Source: an uncultured Alphaproteobacteria bacterium (GTDB lineage Bacteria; Pseudomonadota; Alphaproteobacteria; Sphingomonadales; Sphingomonadaceae). From it: a DNA stretch of 6,935 nucleotides. The stretch spans positions 1 through 6,935 of the forward strand of contig CAJAHV010000217.1 of NCBI GenBank assembly GCA_903939555.1, read 5' to 3'. Position 1 is the stretch's first letter, and the number at the start of each line of letters is the position of its first letter. Below the pieces are notes generated by a model. The model saw only the letters and a list, made by a program, of their open reading frames with translations, had not been told where the DNA came from and made no database searches. Positions 1 to 5,779 of the stretch are shown here, piece by piece. Made by a program: the position numbers and the translations under genes.

Positions 1-1
1 G

Positions 2-697
2 TTGACCGATGCCCGCACCGCGCCGGCCACCGCAACGCGCAAGGCACTGGGCGCGCAGGTCATCAAGTTCAGCCCGCAAGGCAAGGTGTTGCTCACGCTC
101 GGCAAGCCCGGCATCACCGGGCCGGGGCCGGACGAGTTCACCGAACCCAGCGCCGTCGCCGTCACCCGGCAGGGCGTGATCTTCGTCAACGATGGCCATG
201 ACGCCGGGCGCGGCAATTCGCGGATCATGAAGTTCGATGCGCGCGGCAAGCTGCTCATGACCTGGGGCGAGCCCGGCCCGGCACAGGGCCAGATCACCGC
301 GCCGCACGCGCTGGCCATCGACAGCCGCGGCCGGCTGTTCGTCGCCGACCGCTGGAACAACCGCGTCCAGATCTACGACCAGAACGGCAAGCTGCTGGAT
401 AGCTGGCAGCAGTTCGGCCGGCCGAGCGGGCTGTATATCGACCGCAACGACGTGCTGTATTCGGCCGATTCCGAAAGCCGGAACCCTGTTGGCTATGGCT
501 ATAACCCCGGCTGGCAACGCGGCATCCGCATCGGCAGCGTGACCGATGGCAAGGTCACTGCCTTCATCCCCGATACCGACCCCAATCCCGATGCCGGTTC
601 GACGAGCGGTGCCGAGGGTATATGGGTCGACAAGGCCGGCATTATCTATGGCGGCAAGGTCAAGGAACGCGCCGTGGTGCGCTACAAGCGCAAATAG
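2..697 (+). CDS. NHL-repeat six-bladed beta-propeller protein, 5'-truncated by window edge
   Basis: The frame is open at the left edge and ends at TAG, giving 231 visible residues. The TTG at its first codon is probably internal, because the visible part begins inside a propeller blade (around VIKFSPQGKVLLTLG) with no signal peptide. NHL-type blades recur: RIMKFDARGKLLMTWG near residues 74-89, then PHALAIDSRGRLFVADRWNNRVQIYDQNGKLL near 101-132, then a blade with GLYIDRNDVLYSADS, and a last blade with GIWVDKAGIIYGG. This pattern matches proteins annotated as NHL-repeat or peptidyl-alpha-hydroxyglycine alpha-amidating-lyase-like. In bacteria these are often exported, and their substrates are mostly unknown. 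I would not claim lyase activity, since catalytic residues cannot be assigned here. The gene is convergent with the hemN unit, and nothing suggests a shared function. The family call is firm; the function is open. Confidence 0.85.
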   Translation: MTDARTAPATATRKALGAQVIKFSPQGKVLLTLGKPGITGPGPDEFTEPSAVAVTRQGVIFVNDGHDAGRGNSRIMKFDARGKLLMTWGEPGPAQGQITAPHALAIDSRGRLFVADRWNNRVQIYDQNGKLLDSWQQFGRPSGLYIDRNDVLYSADSESRNPVGYGYNPGWQRGIRIGSVTDGKVTAFIPDTDPNPDAGSTSGAEGIWVDKAGIIYGGKVKERAVVRYKRK

Positions 698-698
698 C

Positions 699-722
699 CT
701 CCCTTTCCCTTTCGGGAGGGAG
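699..722. terminator. GC-rich hairpin between convergent genes
   Basis: The arms CTCCCT and AGGGAG, followed inward by CCC and GGG, pair around a TTTC loop, giving nine base pairs with a two-T bulge in the left arm. It begins two bases after the propeller gene's stop and ends two bases before the stop of the small minus-strand gene, so it sits exactly at the meeting point of two convergent units. Neither strand has a clear T-tract after the stem, so it is not a textbook intrinsic terminator. It could block read-through, protect 3' ends, or be a small dispersed intergenic repeat. A similar hairpin lies at 3014-3037. Confidence 0.5.
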
Positions 723-724
723 TG

Positions 725-916
725 TCAGCGTTCTTCCTCGCCGCGCCGCGCCGAACACAGCGCGTGACACGCCGCCGGATCCAGCGGCGATGGCCGATCG
801 CCGGGCTTTACCGGCACGCTGCCGCCGCTGCACAGGGTCATTACCCCGCCGGCCTGCGCCGCCACCGGAGGGGTCGCGATACCCAAGATAGCCAGCGGGC
901 CGGGTTCAGACCGCAC
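725..916 (-). CDS. probable small exported cysteine-containing protein, overlapping hemN 3' end
   Basis: I do not recognise this as a named family. Read from the GTG at 916 it gives 63 residues and ends at TGA at 725. A hydrophobic stretch (PLAILGIATPPVAAQA, residues 7-22) resembles a short signal peptide with an AQA cleavage site. A polar tail follows with MTLCSGG and then ACHALCSARRGEEER, placing cysteines at 29, 50 and 54 (the last two as CHxxC). The start overlaps the hemN stop by 11 bases, and an AGG eight bases upstream could serve as a weak ribosome site, which suggests translational coupling. Third positions are GC-rich, as in its neighbours. The start is uncertain. An ATG at 979 would add 21 residues and deepen the overlap to 74 bases; an ATG at 841 would remove the hydrophobic part. 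A periplasmic metal- or redox-related role is only a guess from the cysteines and the neighbouring hemN. Confidence 0.5.
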   Translation of the reverse strand: MRSEPGPLAILGIATPPVAAQAGGVMTLCSGGSVPVKPGDRPSPLDPAACHALCSARRGEEER

Positions 917-2225
917 GACTGAAACCTGCTGCGGAACCGGCGCGATAGCGATCAAACACCGCCGCCACTGAGCGGGCATAGGGCATGGCGGTGGCCGTCA
1001 GTTCGATGCGCGTACCGTGCCAGCGCAGCAGCCCGGCGGTTTCGAAAGGCGCCAGCCGCCGCCGCACATCGGGATCGGCGGCGAGCAGCCCAGCGTCGCC
1101 ATGGCCCTGCCCGAGGATGCTGGTGATCAATTGCCCGCGAAAGCGATCGTCATCATCCCGGTGGCAGCCGAGTGCCGCCGGGAACAGCCCGGCATCGAGC
1201 GCGGCGTGATAGCGGCCATTATGCTTGTCATTCTGGATCAGGCGGTCGGCAAAGGCGCTGATTGCGCTCACCCCCAGGCCGATCGTCGCCACCGCGTCGT
1301 CATCGGTAAACCCCTGAAAATTGCGGTGCAGCCGGCCCGCGCGCGCCGCCACCGCCAGCGGATCGTGCGGCAGCGCGAAATGATCGAAGCCAATGGCCTG
1401 ATAGCCGGCGTCGCCGAGCATCCGGTCGGCGAGCGCGGCCTGTGCGAAACGCTGTTCGGAATCAGGCAGGTCGCTGGCGTCGATGCGGCGCTGCCGGCTG
1501 ATCATCTGCGGGACATGGGCATAGCCGAACACTGCAAGCCGGTCGGGCGCCATCACAATGGCCCGGGCCAGTGTATCGGCAAGATCGGCAGCGCGCTGGC
1601 CCGGCAGGCCGTACATCAGATCGAAATTCAGCGAGGTGACGCCGGCGTCGCGGAGCAGGGCCACGGCGCTTTCGATCATCGCCTGCGGCTGCACCCTGCC
1701 GATGGCGGCCTGTATGGCGGGCGAAAAAGTCTGCACGCCCAGGCTGGCGCGGGTAACGCCATTGCGGCCCAGCATCGCCGCCCATTCGGCATCAAAGCCG
1801 CGCGGATCGATCTCGACCGAGACCAGCGCGTCAGCCGCGGCAAAGCTGGTCCGCAGCGTGGCGAGCAGCGCAGCAAAATCGCCCGCTGCCACGGCATTGG
1901 GGCTGCCGCCGCCAAAGGCGATGCGCGTCACCCGGCCCCGGCTGCCAAGATGCGCCGCAACCACGGCAATTTCAGCGCGCAACCGGTCGAGATAGGCGGC
2001 CAACCGGTCACCCCGCCCGACGTTGCCGGTGTTGCAGCCGCAGTACCAGCATATCTGCCGGCAGAAGGGGATATGCACATATAGCGAAATCGGCGCGTCA
2101 TGCGCCACCGAGGCCAGCGCCACCGCCATATCGGCCGAACCGATGCGATCGTGAAAATCGGCGGCGGTCGGGTAGCTGGTATAGCGCGGCACCGGCGTGG
2201 CAAGGAGAGCGGGATAATAGATCAT
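906..2225 (-). CDS. hemN: oxygen-independent coproporphyrinogen III oxidase (dehydrogenase)
   Basis: This cytoplasmic radical-SAM enzyme converts coproporphyrinogen III to protoporphyrinogen IX without oxygen, allowing haem synthesis under low oxygen. The 439 residues match the usual family length (about 450). Visible hallmarks are PRYTSYPTA near residues 13-21, the 4Fe-4S cluster motif with Cys55, Cys59 and Cys62 followed by Cys64 (CRQICWYCGC), the SAM-binding GGGSP at 106-110, NFDLMYGLPGQ, RNFQGFTDDD, and the C-terminal FSRAV typical of true HemN. These features separate it from HemW-like paralogues. The ATG at 2225 is chosen because it places PRYTSYPTA at the expected distance from the N-terminus, and because an in-frame extension would run through the FNR box without an ATG, GTG or TTG start. 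No Shine-Dalgarno sequence precedes it. It is divergent from ompW and faces two FNR-type boxes, so activation at low oxygen is expected. Confidence 0.97.
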   Translation of the reverse strand: MIYYPALLATPVPRYTSYPTAADFHDRIGSADMAVALASVAHDAPISLYVHIPFCRQICWYCGCNTGNVGRGDRLAAYLDRLRAEIAVVAAHLGSRGRVTRIAFGGGSPNAVAAGDFAALLATLRTSFAAADALVSVEIDPRGFDAEWAAMLGRNGVTRASLGVQTFSPAIQAAIGRVQPQAMIESAVALLRDAGVTSLNFDLMYGLPGQRAADLADTLARAIVMAPDRLAVFGYAHVPQMISRQRRIDASDLPDSEQRFAQAALADRMLGDAGYQAIGFDHFALPHDPLAVAARAGRLHRNFQGFTDDDAVATIGLGVSAISAFADRLIQNDKHNGRYHAALDAGLFPAALGCHRDDDDRFRGQLITSILGQGHGDAGLLAADPDVRRRLAPFETAGLLRWHGTRIELTATAMPYARSVAAVFDRYRAGSAAGFSRAV

Positions 2226-2261
2226 GCCGGCGGGGATAAGGCGGCGAAGCCCGCGCGGTCG

Positions 2262-2275
2262 TTGATCCAGATCAA
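2262..2275. promoter_or_regulatory. FNR/FixK-type box 1 (perfect palindrome)
   Basis: The sequence is TTGAT-CCAG-ATCAA, a perfect match to the TTGAT-N4-ATCAA consensus bound by FNR, Anr, FnrL and FixK proteins. Its centre (2268.5) lies 43.5 bases from the hemN ATG. If it acts as a class II site at -41.5, hemN transcription would begin at about 2227, with the weak -10 candidate TTATCC at 2239-2234 on the minus strand. The site is palindromic and may also support ompW from a further-upstream position. Confidence 0.85.
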
Positions 2276-2283
2276 AGAAAAAA

Positions 2284-2297
2284 TTGTTTCAGATCAA
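2284..2297. promoter_or_regulatory. FNR/FixK-type box 2 (9 of 10 consensus positions)
   Basis: The sequence is TTGTT-TCAG-ATCAA, differing from consensus at one base. It is centred at 2290.5, exactly 22 bases from box 1, or about two helical turns. It shares the 8-base run CAGATCAA with box 1 as a direct repeat at the same spacing. For ompW, a class II position would put the start of transcription near 2332, leaving a leader of about 22 bases ahead of the ATG. The possible -10 there (TAGGTC around 2319-2324) is poor, which would suit an activator-dependent promoter. Confidence 0.72.
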
Positions 2298-2340
2298 TGT
2301 CAAAAGCGACGGTGCGTTTAGGTCACGGGCATCGACCCTG

Positions 2341-2346
2341 AAAGGA
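2341..2346 (+). promoter_or_regulatory. ribosome binding site of ompW
   Basis: AAAGGA lies seven bases upstream of the ATG at 2354 and supports that start over the upstream in-frame alternatives. It contrasts with hemN on the other side of the same intergenic region, which has no such site. Confidence 0.8.
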
Positions 2347-2353
2347 CCAAACC

Positions 2354-3007
2354 ATGAACCGCCTGCTTCCCCTTGCCGCCCTTGGCCTTGTCGTCGCCGC
2401 CCCGGCTGCGGCGGCGCAGGGCGATGTGCTGATGCGGGTGCGCGCCATCCTCGTCGCGCCGAACGAAAGCTCGGGCGGGATCCTGCCCGCGCTGCCCGGC
2501 GAACAGGTCAGCGTTGGCAACAGCTTCATGCCCGAGGTCGATTTCACCTATATGGCGACCGACAATATCGGTTTCGAACTGGTGCTGGCGACGACCAGGC
2601 ATGGCCTGACGGGCAAGACCGGCACCACCGGCGGCATCGGCAAGCTCGGTTCGACTTGGGTGCTGCCGCCGACGCTGACGGCGCAATATCATTTCATGCC
2701 CAGCGCCAAGTTCCGGCCCTATGTCGGCGCCGGCGTCAATTACACGATCTTCTGGAACGAAAATGCCTCAGCGGGGCTCGAAACCGCCGTCGGCCCGACG
2801 AACATCCATATGGACGACAGTTTCGGCTGGGCTGTGCAGGCCGGCGCCGATATCGACCTGACGCCGAAAATCTTCCTCAACCTCGATATCAAGTACATCG
2901 ACATGAGCACCAACGCGACGCTGAACACCACCGCGATCGGGGTGCAGACAGTCAAGGTCAACATCAACCCGATCGTCGCCGGTATCGGGCTGGGCTTCCG
3001 CTTCTGA
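2354..3007 (+). CDS. ompW: OmpW family outer-membrane beta-barrel protein
   Basis: The 217-residue product has a signal peptide (MNRLLPLAALGLVVAAPAAAA, cleavage probably around residues 21-22) and a mature start GDVLMRVRAILVAPNESSGG, typical of OmpW. Later features are FMPEVDFTYMATDNIGFELVLATTRHGL, PTLTAQYHFMPSAKFRPYVGAGVNYT and a C-terminal strand ending GIGLGFRF, whose final phenylalanine is the usual signal for insertion by the BAM complex. The length is close to that of E. coli OmpW (212). OmpW forms an eight-stranded barrel with a hydrophobic channel and is linked to uptake of small hydrophobic compounds and to stress and oxygen responses; its physiological substrate is unsettled. It is a single-gene unit, preceded by AAAGGA and two FNR-type boxes and followed by a hairpin and a strong terminator. 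Members of this family are FNR-activated in enterobacteria, which agrees with the promoter seen here. Confidence 0.95.
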   Translation: MNRLLPLAALGLVVAAPAAAAQGDVLMRVRAILVAPNESSGGILPALPGEQVSVGNSFMPEVDFTYMATDNIGFELVLATTRHGLTGKTGTTGGIGKLGSTWVLPPTLTAQYHFMPSAKFRPYVGAGVNYTIFWNENASAGLETAVGPTNIHMDDSFGWAVQAGADIDLTPKIFLNLDIKYIDMSTNATLNTTAIGVQTVKVNINPIVAGIGLGFRF

Positions 3008-3013
3008 GAACCA

Positions 3014-3037
3014 CTCCTCCCCCCGATGGGGAGGGAG
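3014..3037. terminator. imperfect GC-rich hairpin after ompW
   Basis: CTCC-TCCCC pairs with GGGGA(G)GGAG around a CCGAT loop, giving nine pairs with one bulged G. It starts six bases after the ompW stop. There is no T-tract, and the stronger terminator follows at 3044-3071. It resembles the hairpin at 699-722 in sequence and position, so both may belong to a family of small intergenic repeats. Confidence 0.4.
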
Positions 3038-3043
3038 CAAACG

Positions 3044-3071
3044 AAAACGCCGCCTTTCGGGGCGGCGTTTT
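3044..3071. terminator. bidirectional intrinsic terminator between ompW and ccoS
   Basis: AAAACGCCGCC and GGCGGCGTTTT form a perfect 11-base inverted repeat around a six-base TTTCGG loop. With a GC-rich core and four Ts after the stem on either strand, it should stop transcription of ompW from the left and of ccoGHIS from the right. The ccoS stop codon (3072-3070) overlaps the distal end of the right arm, so the operon ends immediately at the terminator. Confidence 0.9.
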
Positions 3072-3231
3072 ACGGTGCGGGTGGTTCCTTGGGCCCGTCA
3101 TCATTGAGGATGCGCAGCGCCGCGCCATCCAGATCATCGAACTGGTGCGACCGGATCGCCCAGAAGAACGCCGCCAACCCGGCAAGGCCGAGCAGCAACG
3201 CGACCGGGATGAGGATGGCAAGACCGATCAT
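3070..3231 (-). CDS. ccoS: cbb3-type cytochrome oxidase assembly protein CcoS/FixS
   Basis: This 53-residue protein is easily missed. It has an N-terminal membrane segment (residues 2-25, GLAILIPVALLLGLAGLAAFFWAI) followed by the family signature FFWAIRSHQFDDLDGAALRIL and a short acidic and proline-rich tail. CcoS is a small inner-membrane protein required for maturation of the cbb3 oxidase; loss in Rhodobacter gives oxidase lacking cofactors. The ATG at 3231 overlaps the ccoI stop in an ATGA arrangement. Upstream there is no good ribosome site, so translation is probably coupled to ccoI. The TAA stop lies within the terminator repeat. Length, motif and position as last gene of ccoGHIS all agree with the family. 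Confidence 0.95.
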   Translation of the reverse strand: MIGLAILIPVALLLGLAGLAAFFWAIRSHQFDDLDGAALRILNDDGPKEPPAP

Positions 3232-5336
3232 CGTGCCGCAGTTCGCAGCCGCAGGGCGTTCGCCACCACGATCAGCGACGACCCCGACATGGCGATTGCA
3301 GCGACCAGCGGTGTCACCTGCCCGGCAATCGCCAACGGCACGGCCAGCACATTATAGCCGATGGCGAGGATAAAGTTCTGCCGCACCACCGCCATCATGC
3401 GCCGCGCCGCCAGCACGGCCTGCGCCACCGGCAGCAGACGATCGCCCATGAACACCAGATCTGCCGCCGTCTTGCCGACATCACTGGCCGAAGCCGGCGC
3501 CATCGAAACCCAGGCCGCCTTGAGCGCTGGGCCGTCATTGAGACCATCGCCGACCATCAGCACATGCTGGCCGCGCGCCTGCAATGCTTCGATGTGGGCC
3601 AGCTTGTCGCCGGGTTGCAACTCGCTTGTCGCCGCCAGCCCCAACGGCCCGGCCACCGCCGCCACCGCCGCCGGCCGATCCCCGGAGATCATCGCGACGG
3701 ACAGGCCAAGCGACCGCAACCGAGCCAGCGCCGCCGCAGCATCGGGGCGCAGGCCGTCATGGAAAGGCAATAACCGCAGTGGGCCATCGCCCCGCCGGAA
3801 GGCCGTCATCAACGTATCGCCCGCAGCGTCGCCGCCGACCCAATCGGGCCGGCCGAGCCGCGCCGGCACACCGTCAACTGTTGCCGAGACCCCCAGCCCC
3901 GGCGCTTCGGCCACATCGCCAATCGTCGCCGGCGCCATGGCCTGTGCGGTCAACGCCGCCGCCAGCGCCCGCGCCAGCGGATGACGGCTCACCTGCGCCA
4001 GTGCCAGCGCCACCGGTTTTTCGGCATCCGACAGCGGCAACACGCCCATCGGCACCGGGCGGCCGAGGGTCACCGTGCCGGTCTTGTCGACCAGCACTAT
4101 GTCCGCTGCTGCCAGCCGTTCCAGCGCCGATCCGTCCTTGATGAGGACGCCCTGCCGCATCAGCGCGCCACTGGCGACGACCTGCGCAATCGGCACCGCA
4201 AGCCCCAGCGCGCACGGGCAGGTGATGATAAGCACGGCGACGGCGATGAGCAGCGCCTCGTGCCAGCCCGCCCCGGCCAGCATCCAGCCGACAAAGCTGA
4301 GCGCCGCCAGGCTGTGCACCGCCGGCGCATAGAGCCGCGCGGCGCGGTCGGCGATGCGGACATAGCGCGATTTCGATTGCGTCGCCGTCGCCATCATCCG
4401 GGCGATATCGGCGATGACGCTGTCGGCGACGGCAGCGGTGATCTTTACCGTCAACGGCGCGTCGAGATTGATCGTGCCGGCGAGCACCGCACCGCCGGGC
4501 GCCACCGGCACTGGCAAATTTTCGCCGGTGATCAGCGCGCGATCGACATTGCTCTGCCCGGCCTCGACAACGGCATCGGCGGCAAAGGCTTCGCCCGCCG
4601 CGACCAGCAGGCGCATCCCCGGTGCCAGTTCCGCCGCCGCGCGCCATTGCGTTGTCCCATCGGGGCCGATGACATGGCCGCCCGGCGCGCTCTGGCGCAG
4701 CAGCGCCGCGACACTGTCGTTCGCCCGCGCCCGCATCGCGCTGTCAAGAAATCGCCCGGCGAGCAGGAAGAACAACAACATGGTGGCGCCATCGAAATAG
4801 GCATGTTCGCCGCCGACAATGGTTTCGAACAGGCTGACCGCCACGGTCAGCACCACCCCGATCGAAATCGGCACATCCATGTTGGTGGCGCCCTGGCGCA
4901 GCGCCGCAAAGGCGCTGGCAAAGAACGGCCGTCCGGCATAGGCGACGGCAGGCAGCGCGATCAGCGCCGACAGCCAGTGGAAGAGCGTGCGGGTAGTGCC
5001 TTGCGCGCCCGACCAGACCGACACCGACAACAGCATGATGTTCATTGCGGCAAAGCCGGCGACGCCCAGCGCCTTCAACAGCCGCCGGGTTTCGGCGTCT
5101 TCGGGGGGTGCCAGATCGCCGTGGAACTGTTCCGCGACAAAGCCCAGCCGTTCGACCGCCAGTTTCAGGCTGTCGTCATCGAGCGCCGGATCATGCGCGA
5201 TGCTGACCCGCCGCGTGGTGAAATTGACCCGCGCCGATGTGACACCCGGCAGCGTGGCCAAGCCGCCTTCCAGCTTGGAAATGCAACCGGCGCAGCGCAG
5301 CCCTTCGACGGCAAAGACGCTGGTTGCGGTGCTCAC
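3228..5336 (-). CDS. ccoI: copper-exporting P1B-type ATPase CcoI/FixI (cbb3 oxidase assembly)
   Basis: A 702-residue inner-membrane P-type ATPase that moves copper out of the cytoplasm for insertion into the cbb3 oxidase (CopA2/FixI type). In order: an N-terminal metal-binding domain with GLRCAGC (Cys15 and Cys18), membrane helices from about residue 90, the actuator loop with TGEN at 270-273, the transmembrane metal site CPC at 373-375, phosphorylation motif DKTGT at 417-421, the HP pair at 452-453, the hinge GDGLND at 596-601, and closing helices with YN at 661-662 and MSGSS at 683-687, which complete a Cu(I) transport site. Length is normal for FixI. The start is GTG at 5336, overlapping the ccoH stop as GTGA, with GAGG seven bases upstream. 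TGEN replaces the more common TGES, but the essential glutamate is kept. The operon context separates it from a detoxifying CopA. Confidence 0.96.
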   Translation of the reverse strand: MSTATSVFAVEGLRCAGCISKLEGGLATLPGVTSARVNFTTRRVSIAHDPALDDDSLKLAVERLGFVAEQFHGDLAPPEDAETRRLLKALGVAGFAAMNIMLLSVSVWSGAQGTTRTLFHWLSALIALPAVAYAGRPFFASAFAALRQGATNMDVPISIGVVLTVAVSLFETIVGGEHAYFDGATMLLFFLLAGRFLDSAMRARANDSVAALLRQSAPGGHVIGPDGTTQWRAAAELAPGMRLLVAAGEAFAADAVVEAGQSNVDRALITGENLPVPVAPGGAVLAGTINLDAPLTVKITAAVADSVIADIARMMATATQSKSRYVRIADRAARLYAPAVHSLAALSFVGWMLAGAGWHEALLIAVAVLIITCPCALGLAVPIAQVVASGALMRQGVLIKDGSALERLAAADIVLVDKTGTVTLGRPVPMGVLPLSDAEKPVALALAQVSRHPLARALAAALTAQAMAPATIGDVAEAPGLGVSATVDGVPARLGRPDWVGGDAAGDTLMTAFRRGDGPLRLLPFHDGLRPDAAAALARLRSLGLSVAMISGDRPAAVAAVAGPLGLAATSELQPGDKLAHIEALQARGQHVLMVGDGLNDGPALKAAWVSMAPASASDVGKTAADLVFMGDRLLPVAQAVLAARRMMAVVRQNFILAIGYNVLAVPLAIAGQVTPLVAAIAMSGSSLIVVANALRLRTAAR

Positions 5337-5779
5337 GCCGGCACCTCATCGGTGAAATCGCCGGTCTGACCGGCAGCCCGCACCCTGACATGGACATTGA
5401 AACGCCCGGCCGGCACCGCTGTCGCGGAGCGCCATACCCCCTGCCCCAGCGCGCTGAAAACCAGATGTTGTTCGGGGACCCGCCCCAGCACATGGCTCGC
5501 GGTCGCGGCAACCATCGCACCGGCGGGCAGTCTGCCAGTCACCCGGACATGGCGCGCCTCGTCGAGCGCCACGACAACCTGCCAGCCCAGCGCCTGTTGC
5601 GCCCGCCCGGCGGCAATCCAGCCGTTGAACTTCTGGCTGGCGACATAGGAATTGTCGACGACGGTGCCACCGAAAGTGGTGCTGGCCAGCGTCGCCATGG
5701 TGATGTTGACGGCGATGACGACGCCGAAAAAGCCGCAGATGATCGCGGTCATGTGCCAGCCGGTAAAGGCGCGCGCCAT
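5333..5779 (-). CDS. ccoH: cbb3 oxidase assembly protein CcoH/FixH
   Basis: A 148-residue protein with one N-terminal membrane helix (about residues 8-32, beginning at GWHMTAIICGFFGVV and including the conserved VN) followed by a periplasmic domain. The conserved stretch ATLASTTFGGTVVDNSYVASQKFN and then AQQALGW is typical of FixH. CcoH associates with the cbb3 oxidase and stabilises its assembly. The start is taken as the ATG at 5779, because it overlaps the ccoG stop in a TGATG and has GGAG seven bases upstream; the TTG one codon earlier is less likely. Its stop overlaps the ccoI start. It is the second gene of the four-gene operon. Confidence 0.94.
   Translation of the reverse strand: MARAFTGWHMTAIICGFFGVVIAVNITMATLASTTFGGTVVDNSYVASQKFNGWIAAGRAQQALGWQVVVALDEARHVRVTGRLPAGAMVAATASHVLGRVPEQHLVFSALGQGVWRSATAVPAGRFNVHVRVRAAGQTGDFTDEVPA

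Noticed and set aside
2..4. TTG as the true start of the propeller gene
   Set aside because: The reading frame is open to the edge, there is no signal peptide, and the protein begins inside a blade, so the real start is almost certainly left of the window.
1017..2084. Long + strand open frame (355 codons) opposite hemN
   Set aside because: It is fully antisense to hemN, has no domain or credible ribosome site, and is explained by GC-rich codon bias in hemN.
2226..2291. N-terminal extension of hemN from an upstream start
   Set aside because: The in-frame region before the first stop has no ATG, GTG or TTG, overlaps the FNR box, and HemN homology begins just after the ATG at 2225.
2284..3357. 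Overlapping + strand frame across ompW starting inside FNR box 2
   Set aside because: It conflicts with the clear OmpW frame, reads through the terminator into antisense ccoS and ccoI sequence, and has an Arg/Gln-rich shadow composition.
3981..5369. Long + strand open frame (462 codons) opposite ccoI and part of ccoH
   Set aside because: It is antisense to a gene with complete P-type ATPase motifs. Its composition is rich in Arg, Gln, His and Ala with no recognisable domain, as expected for a shadow frame in GC-rich DNA.
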